Positions 7,701 through 15,701 of a DNA stretch of 64,000 nt are shown piece by piece. The stretch comes from Microbacterium sp. (GTDB taxonomy: Bacteria; Actinomycetota; Actinomycetes; Actinomycetales; Microbacteriaceae). Below the pieces are notes generated by a model. The model worked only from the letters and a program-made list of their open reading frames with translations. It was not told where the DNA came from and ran no database searches. How positions within the stretch are numbered: the first letter of the stretch is position 1; each line of letters starts with the position of its first letter. The stretch covers positions 735,523-799,522 of the forward strand of contig JAFKIL010000003.1 in the NCBI GenBank assembly GCA_017306415.1, in the 5' to 3' direction. The position numbers were made by a program, and so were the translations under genes.

Positions 7701-10178
7701 TCAGAATCCGGAGCCGTGGGTCTGGAACGGCGCCATCAGCCCGGTGCGCAGGGATGCCGCGGCCAGCGCCTCCGCGGGCGGCTCGCCCGCCGCGAGGCCC
7801 TCGTGCATCGCACCGAGGAGTTCGCACGCGACGTCGTCGGCGACGATGACCGGTGTGGCGACCACGTCTCGCACTCCGGCGTGGAGCCAGATGCGGGTCA
7901 TCCCGATGGCCTCCTCCCCCCAGCGCACGGACGAGCGACCCACCTCGCATGCCGACAGCACCACCGTCTCGGGCACCCGCGGCATGCGATCGATGTCGTA
8001 TCCGAAGAGCGCGCCGTCGGCGAGCTCGATGCCGGAGAACAGCGGATTGTCGACGGCGTGCCGCCCGTGAGCCGCGACGTGGAGCACGTCCACGTCGGCG
8101 GCGATGTCGGTCACGGCATCGACCGTCGCGTCGTCGGCGGGCAGGATGCGCGCCTCCGCCCAGGCGGATGCCGCGACCGCGACCTCCTCCTCGCCACGCG
8201 CGACGCGGGGGCCGACCGCGAATCCGACGCGGGCGACGGGCGACGGGCGCGGGCTCTCACGCACGGCCGCCCAGCGGGTCGCGGACGGAGCGAGGGTGAA
8301 CACGCGCCCGCGCATGCCGGGCAGCATGGCCCACGGGATGCCGGAGAGCACGCCGGGTGCGGTGACGACGAGTCGCCGGGTTCCGGCGACTCGCGCGGGC
8401 TCGTCGAGGAGGGCCGAGGAGAGCGTCGCCAGTCGGGAGTCCAGAGAGCGCTGCACCACCTGACGCATGGGGCCGGTGCGCACCGACGCGGACATGTCGA
8501 GGTCGGCGCGCAGACCGGGGAGAGCCCTGCGGGCCTCGGGAACGTCGTGCAGGGGGACGAGGTCCGCTCGGGCGCGCGTCACGACCAGCGCCGTCAGCGA
8601 GTCTCCCGTATAGACATAGGCGACCAGCGCCGTCTGTTCGTCGAGCGCGTCCTGCAGGTCGCCCAGGGAGACGCGCTCCTGCAGACGTGCGCGTCCCGTC
8701 TGCGTCCACTGGCGCTCGCGGGCGCGCTCACGGATCGTCACCGCCCGCGGATCGGACATCCACTCGGAGTCGTCCGCTCTCATCATGCGAAGTTCGGCCA
8801 GGTCCGCTGCCAGATCCGGATCGGGCGGAGGACGGAGGGGCACGACCTGCTGCGTCAGGTGGCGCGCCTGTTCGGACCAGTCGAAGACGACATCGGGACG
8901 CCCTGAGCGGACCGCGGACCCGAGCCCTTCCAGGACGAGTCCGTTTCCGTGCATGGCGATGGAGGTCTGGAGGTCGAGACTGCCGAACGCGTCCTGCCAG
9001 TGCGCGAGCGTGTCCAGACCCGCCGCCGCGTGGCGACGGGCGCTGGCATGGCGGCCGGCGGCCGTCGCCCGCGCTGCTCGCGCCTCATGAGCGAGGAGCC
9101 GGACCTCGATCGAGGCCGAGCGCGGTACGCGGATCGGCGCCCCTGCGGTGATGCCGCGTCTCGCGCGCCAGAGGGCGTGGGACATCCGCAGCGCAGCGGC
9201 CTCGTTGAAGAGCCCGAGCTCGTCCAGGGCGGATGCGGCCTCGTCCACCTCCTCGGTCCGAGGGGGGCGCCGCGGATCATCGAGCCGGCCCCCGCCCCGA
9301 CGGACGCTGCCGCCGCTCAGTGCAGCACGCAGTCGGATGCCGTTCGCACGCGCCGCCCACGTCTCGTTCCCGAGGGTACGAAACCTGCGCGCGGCCGCCG
9401 CAGCCACCCGCCCCGCGCGGGGCGGGTCATGCATGAGGAGCGATCGCGCGAGGTGGAACTCCGCCTCTGCCCGCGCCTGCGGGATGCGCGAAGACCCGAA
9501 CACGGCGGCCGCGGCCTCCAGGATCCGCTCCGCCTCTGTGGTGAGACCCGCGTCGCGAAGGACCTCTGCCCTGTCGACATCCCCGATGGCGCCCATCACC
9601 GCGGAGATCCCGGACAGCTCGCGTTGCGCCGCCGACATCATGCCCATCGCGGAGACGAGGTCCCCTTCCAGCAGCGCGATGTACCCCTCGTTGTGCCGTG
9701 CCTGCGCTTCGTCGACGGGCGACCCGATCCGTTCGAAGATCGTCCGCGCGGCCTCGGCGTCCTGAGCAGCCGCGGCGAGGTCGCCTCGTCGCATGTTGAC
9801 GAGGCTCCGGTTGACCAGCAGATTCGCCAATGGCGGCGGATCGTCCTGCAGGCCGGCGATTCCGAGCGCAAGCCACCGCTCCGCCTCGTCGAACTGGCCG
9901 GACTGCTCGGCGAGCGCGCCCATCTGGCCGGCGAGGATGGCGCGCGTATGACCGCCGAGCCCGGGGGTGTCGAGCGCCGCCTGGCAGATCCTGGTCGCTT
10001 CGGCGACGGCTCCGCTCCGAGCGGTGAGATAGGCGAGCGTCCCCGCCACGCGCCCGGCCACGTCGGGATCCTTCGCGCGCCTCTCCGCGGCCTGCAACAA
10101 TCGACGGGCTTCGGAGAATCGCCCGCGGTTGACGAGCTCCACCGCGTCACGGTGGAGCTCGTCTGCGGAGCGTGCCAT
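7701..10178 (-). CDS. TPR-CHAT caspase-like protease
   Basis: This 825-residue protein has an N-terminal array of TPR-type helical repeats (roughly residues 1-440, e.g. GRFSEARRLLQAAE, GQFDEAERWLALGI, EATRICQAALDTPG) and a C-terminal CHAT domain (about 540-825). The caspase-like His-Cys dyad is visible: H704 in LHVAAHGRH and C744 in VVLSACEVGRS. CHAT proteases cleave partner proteins; characterised examples include Craspase (TPR-CHAT) and gasdermin-activating proteases. There is no signal peptide, so it is probably cytoplasmic. It is the last gene of a minus-strand cluster with an S8 protease, a small protein and a sigma factor. The domain call is strong; the substrate is unknown. Confidence 0.9.
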   Translation of the reverse strand: MARSADELHRDAVELVNRGRFSEARRLLQAAERRAKDPDVAGRVAGTLAYLTARSGAVAEATRICQAALDTPGLGGHTRAILAGQMGALAEQSGQFDEAERWLALGIAGLQDDPPPLANLLVNRSLVNMRRGDLAAAAQDAEAARTIFERIGSPVDEAQARHNEGYIALLEGDLVSAMGMMSAAQRELSGISAVMGAIGDVDRAEVLRDAGLTTEAERILEAAAAVFGSSRIPQARAEAEFHLARSLLMHDPPRAGRVAAAAARRFRTLGNETWAARANGIRLRAALSGGSVRRGGGRLDDPRRPPRTEEVDEAASALDELGLFNEAAALRMSHALWRARRGITAGAPIRVPRSASIEVRLLAHEARAARATAAGRHASARRHAAAGLDTLAHWQDAFGSLDLQTSIAMHGNGLVLEGLGSAVRSGRPDVVFDWSEQARHLTQQVVPLRPPPDPDLAADLAELRMMRADDSEWMSDPRAVTIRERARERQWTQTGRARLQERVSLGDLQDALDEQTALVAYVYTGDSLTALVVTRARADLVPLHDVPEARRALPGLRADLDMSASVRTGPMRQVVQRSLDSRLATLSSALLDEPARVAGTRRLVVTAPGVLSGIPWAMLPGMRGRVFTLAPSATRWAAVRESPRPSPVARVGFAVGPRVARGEEEVAVAASAWAEARILPADDATVDAVTDIAADVDVLHVAAHGRHAVDNPLFSGIELADGALFGYDIDRMPRVPETVVLSACEVGRSSVRWGEEAIGMTRIWLHAGVRDVVATPVIVADDVACELLGAMHEGLAAGEPPAEALAAASLRTGLMAPFQTHGSGF

Positions 10179-10351
10179 GAGACCATCTTGGCTCGCCCCG
10201 ACGGATCATGGTCCGCCGCTATGCATCAGAGCTTCCTCGACGCATCGTGGTCCTCGTCCTGCCGACTCCTGATTCATCCGACGGCTTCCGCTCAGTCCGC
10301 GATCTGCGATCCTCCGGTCGAGCCGCCCGCCTCCTGCCGGCGCCCCGGGGA

Positions 10352-11977
10352 TCAGCTGTGGCGCGGCCCGAGCTGCGCGCAATGCTCGATCACGAGCTTC
10401 TCCGCCTTCCTCAGTGCGGCGATGCGCGCGTCCCGGTCATTGAGCGACCCCTCGGCGAGTGCGTCCGCGATCTGCGCTGTGATCGCGGCGGCCACATAGG
10501 GCGCCGCGAAGGAGGTGCCGCTCCAGAGCGCGAATCCGCTGCTGAAATCGTCCGGATCGATCGTCTCGCGACGGGATCCTTCGCGGTCGTCACGAGTACC
10601 GGCCTGCACACCGCCGTTGAAGGCGGGCGAGGTGCTGAGAACTGCCGTCCCGGGTGCGTAGGTGCGCACCCACGCGCCGAGATTGCTGTACAGCGCCATG
10701 GTGCGATTCGGGTTCAGCGCGCCGACCGAGACGTGCGGTGCCGCATCCGCGGGATCGTCGACCACGAAGTCCGCCCCGGGCCATGCCCAGAGCGCGGCGG
10801 GGAACGCCGGCCGATCGGTCGCGTCGTTGCCCGCCGAGCACACCACGGCACATCCGTGACGGCGAGCGGCGACGAGGAGCTGCGACAGCGTCCGATCGAA
10901 GAGCTCGTCCTCGGGGGTCTCGTGGTAGTAGCCCAGCGAGAGATTGATGACGTCGATGGGGCGGCCGCCCTTCTCCGGGGGAGCCGTCATCCACTTCACC
11001 AGCGATCGGACCGCGAGCATGAAGTCGCCCTCGAGCAGATTGCCCTCGCTGTCCGCGACGCGGACGGCGATGATGTCTGCCTCGGGACTCTGCTGCCGGA
11101 TGATGCCCGAGATGAACGTGCCATGCCCCGCGGCGTCGTCGATCTGCCCATCGAACGGACCGACGATGTCGCCGTGCACCTCGGGATCGGTCGCGGGATC
11201 CACCACGCCGATCGGATGGCCGTCGAAGGACGGGTCGCGCGTGACGATGTCGTCGCCGAGCCAGGGGTGCACGCCGCATCCGGTGTCCAGAACGGCGATC
11301 ACGGGCCGGCGGCCGTCCTTCACGGGAGTCAGTCGCCGCGCGGGGTCCGGGCCGACGAAAGCGACCGGCTGCCTGCCGCCGCTTCCGGGCTCCGCGTAGC
11401 TCTCGGTTCCGGGCGCGTTCGTCTTGCCGTACGGATTCGTCTTGCCATACGGATTCGTCTTGCCGTAGGGGTTGGTCTTGCCGTACGGATCGACGGACAT
11501 GACGTGGTCGAGGCTGACGCCGCTGACGTCGATACCGAAGCGCGCTCGCGTGCGCTGGAGCAGTCGCCAGGCATCGATGGGCGGGACCGGTTGGTCGTCC
11601 TTGTCAGGACTGGGCTGCGCGAAGATCTCCACCCGGTGGATCGTGGGCAGTTCGAGCTCCTCGCGTGCTCTGCGCGCGCGGGCGGATGCAGCGGCCCGAT
11701 CGAGCCCGGTGCCGTCGAGGTTCTGCAGCTCGATCCCCCAGCCGAAGTCGCTGGCCGCTTCACGCAGTTCCGCGAGCAGGTCGTCGAGTGCGTCGTCCGC
11801 CACGGTGATCAGCAGATGGTCGGTCGCGTAGTCGGTCGGATAGGCCGAGATGCCGCGGACGGGCTCGCTCCGGGGATCGAGCTGCACACCGCGGGCGCGC
11901 GCCGCGTCGTAGCGATCGCGCCAGCTGGCGCGGCGTCGGGGCTCGTCCGAACCCGAGCCGGGGGGCAGGTCAGTCAT
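10352..11977 (-). CDS. S8 (subtilisin-like) serine protease with NPYGKT repeat linker
   Basis: The 541-residue protein has the complete subtilase triad: D231 in VIAVLDTGCG, H285 in GHGTFISG and S489 in SGTSFAAP. An N-terminal domain of about 160 residues (from LPPGSGSDEPRRR) is followed by four tandem NPYGKT units (about residues 162-186) and then the catalytic domain. There is no signal peptide or membrane anchor, unlike most subtilases, so it may act inside the cell. GAGGAG before the ATG at 11977 sets the start. It lies 109 nt downstream of the small beta-rich protein and 173 nt upstream of the TPR-CHAT gene. It is likely a partner or regulator of the CHAT protease; this role is inferred. 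Confidence 0.9.
   Translation of the reverse strand: MTDLPPGSGSDEPRRRASWRDRYDAARARGVQLDPRSEPVRGISAYPTDYATDHLLITVADDALDDLLAELREAASDFGWGIELQNLDGTGLDRAAASARARRAREELELPTIHRVEIFAQPSPDKDDQPVPPIDAWRLLQRTRARFGIDVSGVSLDHVMSVDPYGKTNPYGKTNPYGKTNPYGKTNAPGTESYAEPGSGGRQPVAFVGPDPARRLTPVKDGRRPVIAVLDTGCGVHPWLGDDIVTRDPSFDGHPIGVVDPATDPEVHGDIVGPFDGQIDDAAGHGTFISGIIRQQSPEADIIAVRVADSEGNLLEGDFMLAVRSLVKWMTAPPEKGGRPIDVINLSLGYYHETPEDELFDRTLSQLLVAARRHGCAVVCSAGNDATDRPAFPAALWAWPGADFVVDDPADAAPHVSVGALNPNRTMALYSNLGAWVRTYAPGTAVLSTSPAFNGGVQAGTRDDREGSRRETIDPDDFSSGFALWSGTSFAAPYVAAAITAQIADALAEGSLNDRDARIAALRKAEKLVIEHCAQLGPRHS
11421..11492 (-). repeat. Four 18-bp in-frame tandem repeats encoding (N/D)PYGKT
   Basis: Units at 11421-11438, 11439-11456, 11457-11474 and 11475-11492 share the core GTCTTGCCGTACGGATTC on the plus strand and differ by one to four bases. 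They lie inside the S8 protease and code for a flexible Pro-Gly-Lys linker. Confidence 0.95.
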
Positions 11978-12086
11978 GGTGTCTCCTCACGCCGCGGGGG
12001 GACGCGGCATCCTCGGCCCCGACTCCTGCCGGGGCATGTACGGTCGACCCCGGGTCCGACCGCGGTCGATCCTTCGTCGATGACGG

Positions 12087-12554
12087 TCACACTTCGAACT
12101 GCGGGGTCTGGAACTCTCGCAGGCCGAGATCGCCGTCACGCACGACGAGACGCACTCGAGCCACGCCCGACGGCACCGCGTCGAACGAGAACCGGCCATG
12201 ATCGCCGAGGTCCGCGTTCCACTCGCGATCACCCTGCGTGAGCTTGACCGCGAGTGCCGCAGCATCCACCCATCCGTCGATCCGGTGCTCTCCGCTCTCG
12301 GTGGCGGACACGTGCAGCAGAACACTCGTGTCGCCGTCGCTGAACTGGAGCGTCAGCGTGTCGGTCTCCCCGCGCGTGTTCGCCAGCTCGCTCTCCACGA
12401 GAGTCAGCAGCGCGTACTCGCGAGAGAGGTCTTCGACGGCGACGGCGGCCACCATGCGGTCGACGAGATCGACCGGCACAGGGTCGACCTCCTCCCACAC
12501 GGCTCGCAGTCGCGCGAAGAGCGCGGCATCGGCCGCGAAGTCCTCAGTCTCCAT
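12087..12554 (-). CDS. Small protein between sigma factor and S8 protease; putative regulator
   Basis: This 155-residue protein starts at the ATG at 12554, which has AAGGAA 4 nt upstream; the start codon overlaps the end of the sigma-factor gene by 11 nt, suggesting translational coupling. The N-terminal third is helical and acidic (FARLRAVWEEVDPVPVDLVD, EYALLTLVESELANTR). The remainder alternates short hydrophobic strands and turns (TLQFSDGDTSVLLHVSAT, HRIDGWVDAAALAV, GRFSFDAVPSGVARVRLVV) and looks like a beta-sandwich. I recognise no family. By position, coupled to a sigma factor, it may be an anti-sigma factor or scaffold, but it has no transmembrane helix and no zinc anti-sigma HxxxCxxC motif. 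Confidence 0.7.
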   Translation of the reverse strand: METEDFAADAALFARLRAVWEEVDPVPVDLVDRMVAAVAVEDLSREYALLTLVESELANTRGETDTLTLQFSDGDTSVLLHVSATESGEHRIDGWVDAAALAVKLTQGDREWNADLGDHGRFSFDAVPSGVARVRLVVRDGDLGLREFQTPQFEV

Positions 12555-13206
12555 GATTTCCTTCCCCCCATCCATCGCCCTCTACGAGGACGCGGAGCTT
12601 GCCCAGGCATCGCTGGCGGGTCGGTCCGATGGAGCCGACCGGCATGGCCAGATCCTGTGCGATCCGGGCGTAATCCGGTCGCTCGTCGAACGCGACGACG
12701 CGCAGCAGCCGCTGGCATCGATCGTTGAGCCGAGCCACGGCTGCCCAGAGCCGACGCGCCTCGTCGCTCTGCGCCGCCGTGTGCTCCGCGGACTCGTGCA
12801 TCGGCAGATGCGGCTCGAGCGCCTCCGCCTCCGTCGGATCGGCGCGACGCTGGAGTTTCCCCACTCTCCAGGCCTCGCGACGGGCGGAGGTCGTGAGCCA
12901 CCCCGAGATCGCTCGGGGCTCGACGATCGTCTCGTGCCGACGCACGAGAGTCAGCCACGTCGTCTGCACGACGTCTTGGGCCAGGGCGTGGTCCAAGCCG
13001 TATGCGCGGACGACCTGCCACAGCACGGGCGTCATGAGGCGGACGAGCTGGTCCATCGCGCGGCTGTCGCCCTCGCGCCAGCGCGCGAAGAGGTCGGCTG
13101 CGCGCTCCCAGCGGGTCGGCTCGCTCACGCCATCGGATTCCGCCGCGGACATCCCCCCGGGAGCGGGGACGTCGTCGCGCGGATCCGACCGATCGACATC
13201 GGTCAT
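12544..13206 (-). CDS. Sigma-70 family RNA polymerase sigma factor
   Basis: The product has about 220 residues from the ATG at 13206. That start is supported by a CACAAT hexamer 7 nt upstream; in-frame starts upstream reach 13263. Region 2 is seen in QVVRAYGLDHALAQDVVQTT and region 4 in RLLRVVAFDERPDYARIAQD followed by GSIGPTRQRCLGKLR, the typical helix-turn-helix of ECF-like factors. An acidic, Pro-rich N-terminus precedes region 2. It heads a cluster with a small protein, an S8 protease and a TPR-CHAT protease, and presumably directs their transcription or responds to their proteolysis. No promoter motif repeated within the cluster is evident to me. Confidence 0.85.
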   Translation of the reverse strand: MTDVDRSDPRDDVPAPGGMSAAESDGVSEPTRWERAADLFARWREGDSRAMDQLVRLMTPVLWQVVRAYGLDHALAQDVVQTTWLTLVRRHETIVEPRAISGWLTTSARREAWRVGKLQRRADPTEAEALEPHLPMHESAEHTAAQSDEARRLWAAVARLNDRCQRLLRVVAFDERPDYARIAQDLAMPVGSIGPTRQRCLGKLRVLVEGDGWGEGNHGD

Positions 13207-13324
13207 AGCGCCCATTGTGTCCACACCTGAAGGGAGCGGCAACGTCTGCGTCTGATACATCATGCGAGTTCGGGCGCCATGAGAGGTTCCGACGCCCCCG
13301 TTTCGTGCGCGAATACGGGGCGCC

Positions 13325-13330
13325 TAGAAT
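13325..13330 (+). promoter_or_regulatory. -10 element TAGAAT for leaderless amidotransferase gene
   Basis: TAGAAT followed by 6 nt and the ATG at 13337 is a near-consensus actinobacterial -10 at leaderless spacing. Confidence 0.6.
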
Positions 13331-13336
13331 CGCGCC

Positions 13337-14068
13337 ATGACCCTGCTGTACGTGTGCGTCCGTCCTCAGCAGGGCGCCGCGATCGCCGAGTACGAGTCGT
13401 TCCGCACCGCTGCGCGTCTGGAACAGGGGCAGCTCCACACCCACGATCTCGTCCGCGATCCGCTTCCCGCCGACGCGTTCGACCGCTACTCGGGCTTCTT
13501 CGTCGGCGGAAGCCCGTTCAACGTCACCGACCCGGAATCGTCGAAGACCGAGACGCAGCGACGGCTGGAGGCCGAGCTGGATCGCCTGGCGACGGCTGCC
13601 GCGGACCCTGCCGGGCCGGCGGTGCTGTTCACCTGCTACGGAATCGGCGTCGCCACGCGCACGCTGGGCGGCGAGCTGAGCCGCGCGCACCCCGAGGACA
13701 CCGGACCGTCCACCGTCTCTCTCACGCCGGACGGGGAGCGCGACCCGATCTTCGGCGGGCTGGCCACGCGCTTCACGGCGCTGACGGCGCACAAGGAAGG
13801 CTCGGCGACTCCTCCCCCAGGTGCCGTCCTCCTCGCCACCAACGAGCCCTGCCCCGTGCAGGCCTATCGGTACGGAGACCATCTGTATGCGACGCAGTTC
13901 CATCCGGAGCCGACGGCAGAGGCGTTCGCGGAGCGTATGGCCGTCTACCGCGACGACGGGTACTTCGCCTCGGAGGACTATGACGTCGTGGCCGGGCGCG
14001 TGTTGGCGGCTTCGTTGACGGAGCCGCCGCGCCTCCTGCGGGAGTTCGCTCGGCGCTTCGACCGTTGA
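13337..14068 (+). CDS. Class I glutamine amidotransferase-like protein (GATase1)
   Basis: This 243-residue stand-alone GATase1 domain is of the GMP-synthase-like type. The nucleophile cysteine is C100 in FTCYGIG (canonical NCxG/CxG elbow) and the His-Glu pair is H189/E191 in ATQFHPEPT. An oxyanion-side FVGGSPFNV motif lies at residues 55-63. Stand-alone members hydrolyse gamma-glutamyl bonds or deglycate; the particular substrate is unknown. The start is fixed by a TAGAAT -10 hexamer 6 nt upstream. It is divergent from the sigma-factor gene and separated by 140 nt from the HNH gene, so it is probably monocistronic. Confidence 0.85.
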   Translation: MTLLYVCVRPQQGAAIAEYESFRTAARLEQGQLHTHDLVRDPLPADAFDRYSGFFVGGSPFNVTDPESSKTETQRRLEAELDRLATAAADPAGPAVLFTCYGIGVATRTLGGELSRAHPEDTGPSTVSLTPDGERDPIFGGLATRFTALTAHKEGSATPPPGAVLLATNEPCPVQAYRYGDHLYATQFHPEPTAEAFAERMAVYRDDGYFASEDYDVVAGRVLAASLTEPPRLLREFARRFDR

Positions 14069-14100
14069 CATCTCGCTGAGTGCCATCGGACCCTCTAGGT

Positions 14101-14120
14101 TATCGAACATAGATTCGATA
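14101..14120. promoter_or_regulatory. SOS-box-like palindrome upstream of the DUF222/HNH gene
   Basis: TATCGAA-6nt-TTCGATA is a perfect 7-bp inverted repeat. Read as TCGAAC-ATAG-ATTCGA it matches the actinobacterial LexA consensus TCGAAC-N4-GTTCGA with one mismatch. It is about 90 bp upstream of the likely transcription start, which is far for a repressor site. Confidence 0.5.
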
Positions 14121-14196
14121 GTGTCATCTGGTGCGACTCGATGACAGGATATCCACAGGGCATTCGCCGATGAAGAGCGATGTCCGCCGCCGTGTT

Positions 14197-14202
14197 TAGT
14201 AT
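14197..14202 (+). promoter_or_regulatory. -10 element TAGTAT for the DUF222/HNH gene
   Basis: TAGTAT is 7 nt before the ATG at 14210. It partly overlaps a second TATCGAA half-site (14200-14206). Confidence 0.55.
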
Positions 14203-14209
14203 CGAATAT

Positions 14210-15673
14210 ATGGACGAATCAGCGAAGGCTCTCGCATCGTTGACCGCTGCGTCCGAAGCCGTGGGCGCCGTATGGGTCGCTGCTCTGGGCGGAGCGATGC
14301 CGGGCAGTCGCGCAGAGGACGACGCCGCCGAGATGACCGACGGTGGGATCCTCGCGGTCAACGACGCACTCTGCGATCTGCGGCGGCACGTCGAGGCGGT
14401 CCACGCTCACGTGGCTGCCGCCATCGCCGCGCGATCCCGTCCCGAGCTCGGCAGCGATGGCCTCTCCCGCAGAGCGGGTCATCGCAGCCCGGCCCGTCTC
14501 CTGGCCGCTGCGACCGGCGGCCATCCCGGCGACGCCGCGCGGCTGATTCAGGTGGGGGAGGCCATGGCGGGGCGGATGACCTTCACGGGCGAGCGCACGG
14601 CACCGCGCCACGCGCATGTCGCCGAAGCTCTGCGCGCAGGACGTCTCAGCCTGTCCGCGGCGGCCTCGATCACCGAGTTGCTCGAGAAGGTCGCCGTGCA
14701 CGTCGATCGCGCGCGTCTCATCGCGGTCGAGGCAGAGATCACCGAGCAGGCCGTGACGCTGTCGCTGACCGAGCTGTCCACGATGCTCCGGCGCGCCGAG
14801 GCGTGGCTCGTTCCCGACCGTCTTCCCGAAAAGATCGACGAGCTCCGCACGCAGCGGTCGCTCCACGTCCGCGAGGAGCAGGGTGGGATGCTGTCGCTCA
14901 TCGCCCGCCTGGACCCGGAGTCGGCAGCCCCGGTGAGAGCGGTGATCGACGCGATCGTCGGCGGTCACCTCCGCGCTCACCGTGGTGCGAACGCTTCCCA
15001 GCAGTGGGGTGGAGGAGTCGTGGGCCGGACGGGGGAGCCCCTCGACGCCTGCTCCTCCGAGCAGACGCCGGAGACGCGGTCGATGCCGCAGCTGCGGGCG
15101 GACGCACTGGTGGATGTCTGCCGCCACGCTCTCGGCTGCGACGAGGTGCCGCAGCTCGCCAACACGACCGTCGTGGTGCGAATTCCGCTCGACGCGCTGA
15201 CGTCAGGAATCGGCGTCGCCACCATCGACGGGATCGCTCAGCCGATCGATGCGGGGACGGCTCGTCGCATGGCCGGCGACGCGGAGGTCATCCCCTGCGT
15301 GCTCGGCGGCGAGAGCGAGATACTCGACTTCGGCCGCACGCGCCGCCTCTTCACCCGCGCGCAGAAGCTCGCACTGGTCGAACGCGACGGGGGATGCGCA
15401 TTCTGTGGCGCTCCTCCGCAGTTCACCGAGGGACACCACATCCTGTGGTGGAGCTCGCACGGGGGTCGGACCGATCTCGGCAACCTGATCCTGCTGTGCA
15501 CGTCCTGTCACCATCGGATCCACGCGGACGAGTGGGAGATCCGGATCGAGCCTCCCCCCTCGGGCGACGTCACGGGCGGGACGGTGTGGTTCATCCCTCC
15601 CGCCCGCATCGACGCGCACCGACGTCCGCGGCTCGGCGGCCGGCAGCGGTTCGACTATCGGGGTGCTGCATGA
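14210..15673 (+). CDS. DUF222 domain-containing HNH endonuclease (13E12 repeat family type)
   Basis: This 487-residue protein has a long helical DUF222 domain and a C-terminal HNH nuclease module. The zinc/HNH residues are complete: CAFCG, the GHHILWWSSHGG core with its His pair, GNLILLC with the Asn, and CTSCHHRIH. The family is multicopy and common in actinobacteria (mycobacterial 13E12 repeats). Several mycobacterial members are SOS-induced, which matches the LexA-like palindrome here. The start at 14210 is chosen because a TAGTAT hexamer lies exactly 7 nt upstream; an ATG at 14180 is in frame but would overlap that promoter. Function within the cell is unknown; DNA cleavage is likely. Confidence 0.88.
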   Translation: MDESAKALASLTAASEAVGAVWVAALGGAMPGSRAEDDAAEMTDGGILAVNDALCDLRRHVEAVHAHVAAAIAARSRPELGSDGLSRRAGHRSPARLLAAATGGHPGDAARLIQVGEAMAGRMTFTGERTAPRHAHVAEALRAGRLSLSAAASITELLEKVAVHVDRARLIAVEAEITEQAVTLSLTELSTMLRRAEAWLVPDRLPEKIDELRTQRSLHVREEQGGMLSLIARLDPESAAPVRAVIDAIVGGHLRAHRGANASQQWGGGVVGRTGEPLDACSSEQTPETRSMPQLRADALVDVCRHALGCDEVPQLANTTVVVRIPLDALTSGIGVATIDGIAQPIDAGTARRMAGDAEVIPCVLGGESEILDFGRTRRLFTRAQKLALVERDGGCAFCGAPPQFTEGHHILWWSSHGGRTDLGNLILLCTSCHHRIHADEWEIRIEPPPSGDVTGGTVWFIPPARIDAHRRPRLGGRQRFDYRGAA

Positions 15674-15701
15674 TGCCGTTGAGGGGAGGGAAGCGAACCC
15701 G

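Noticed and set aside
10179-10351. Possible small gene between the S8 and CHAT genes
   Set aside because: The only ATG frame I traced is a 23-codon run without a ribosome site.
11421-11492. CRISPR-like repeat array
   Set aside because: The repeats are contiguous 18-bp units without spacers and code for an in-frame peptide repeat in the S8 protease.
14095-14361. Small minus-strand ORF over the HNH promoter
   Set aside because: It overlaps the SOS-like box, the -10 hexamer and the start of the HNH gene in antisense, and has no motif.
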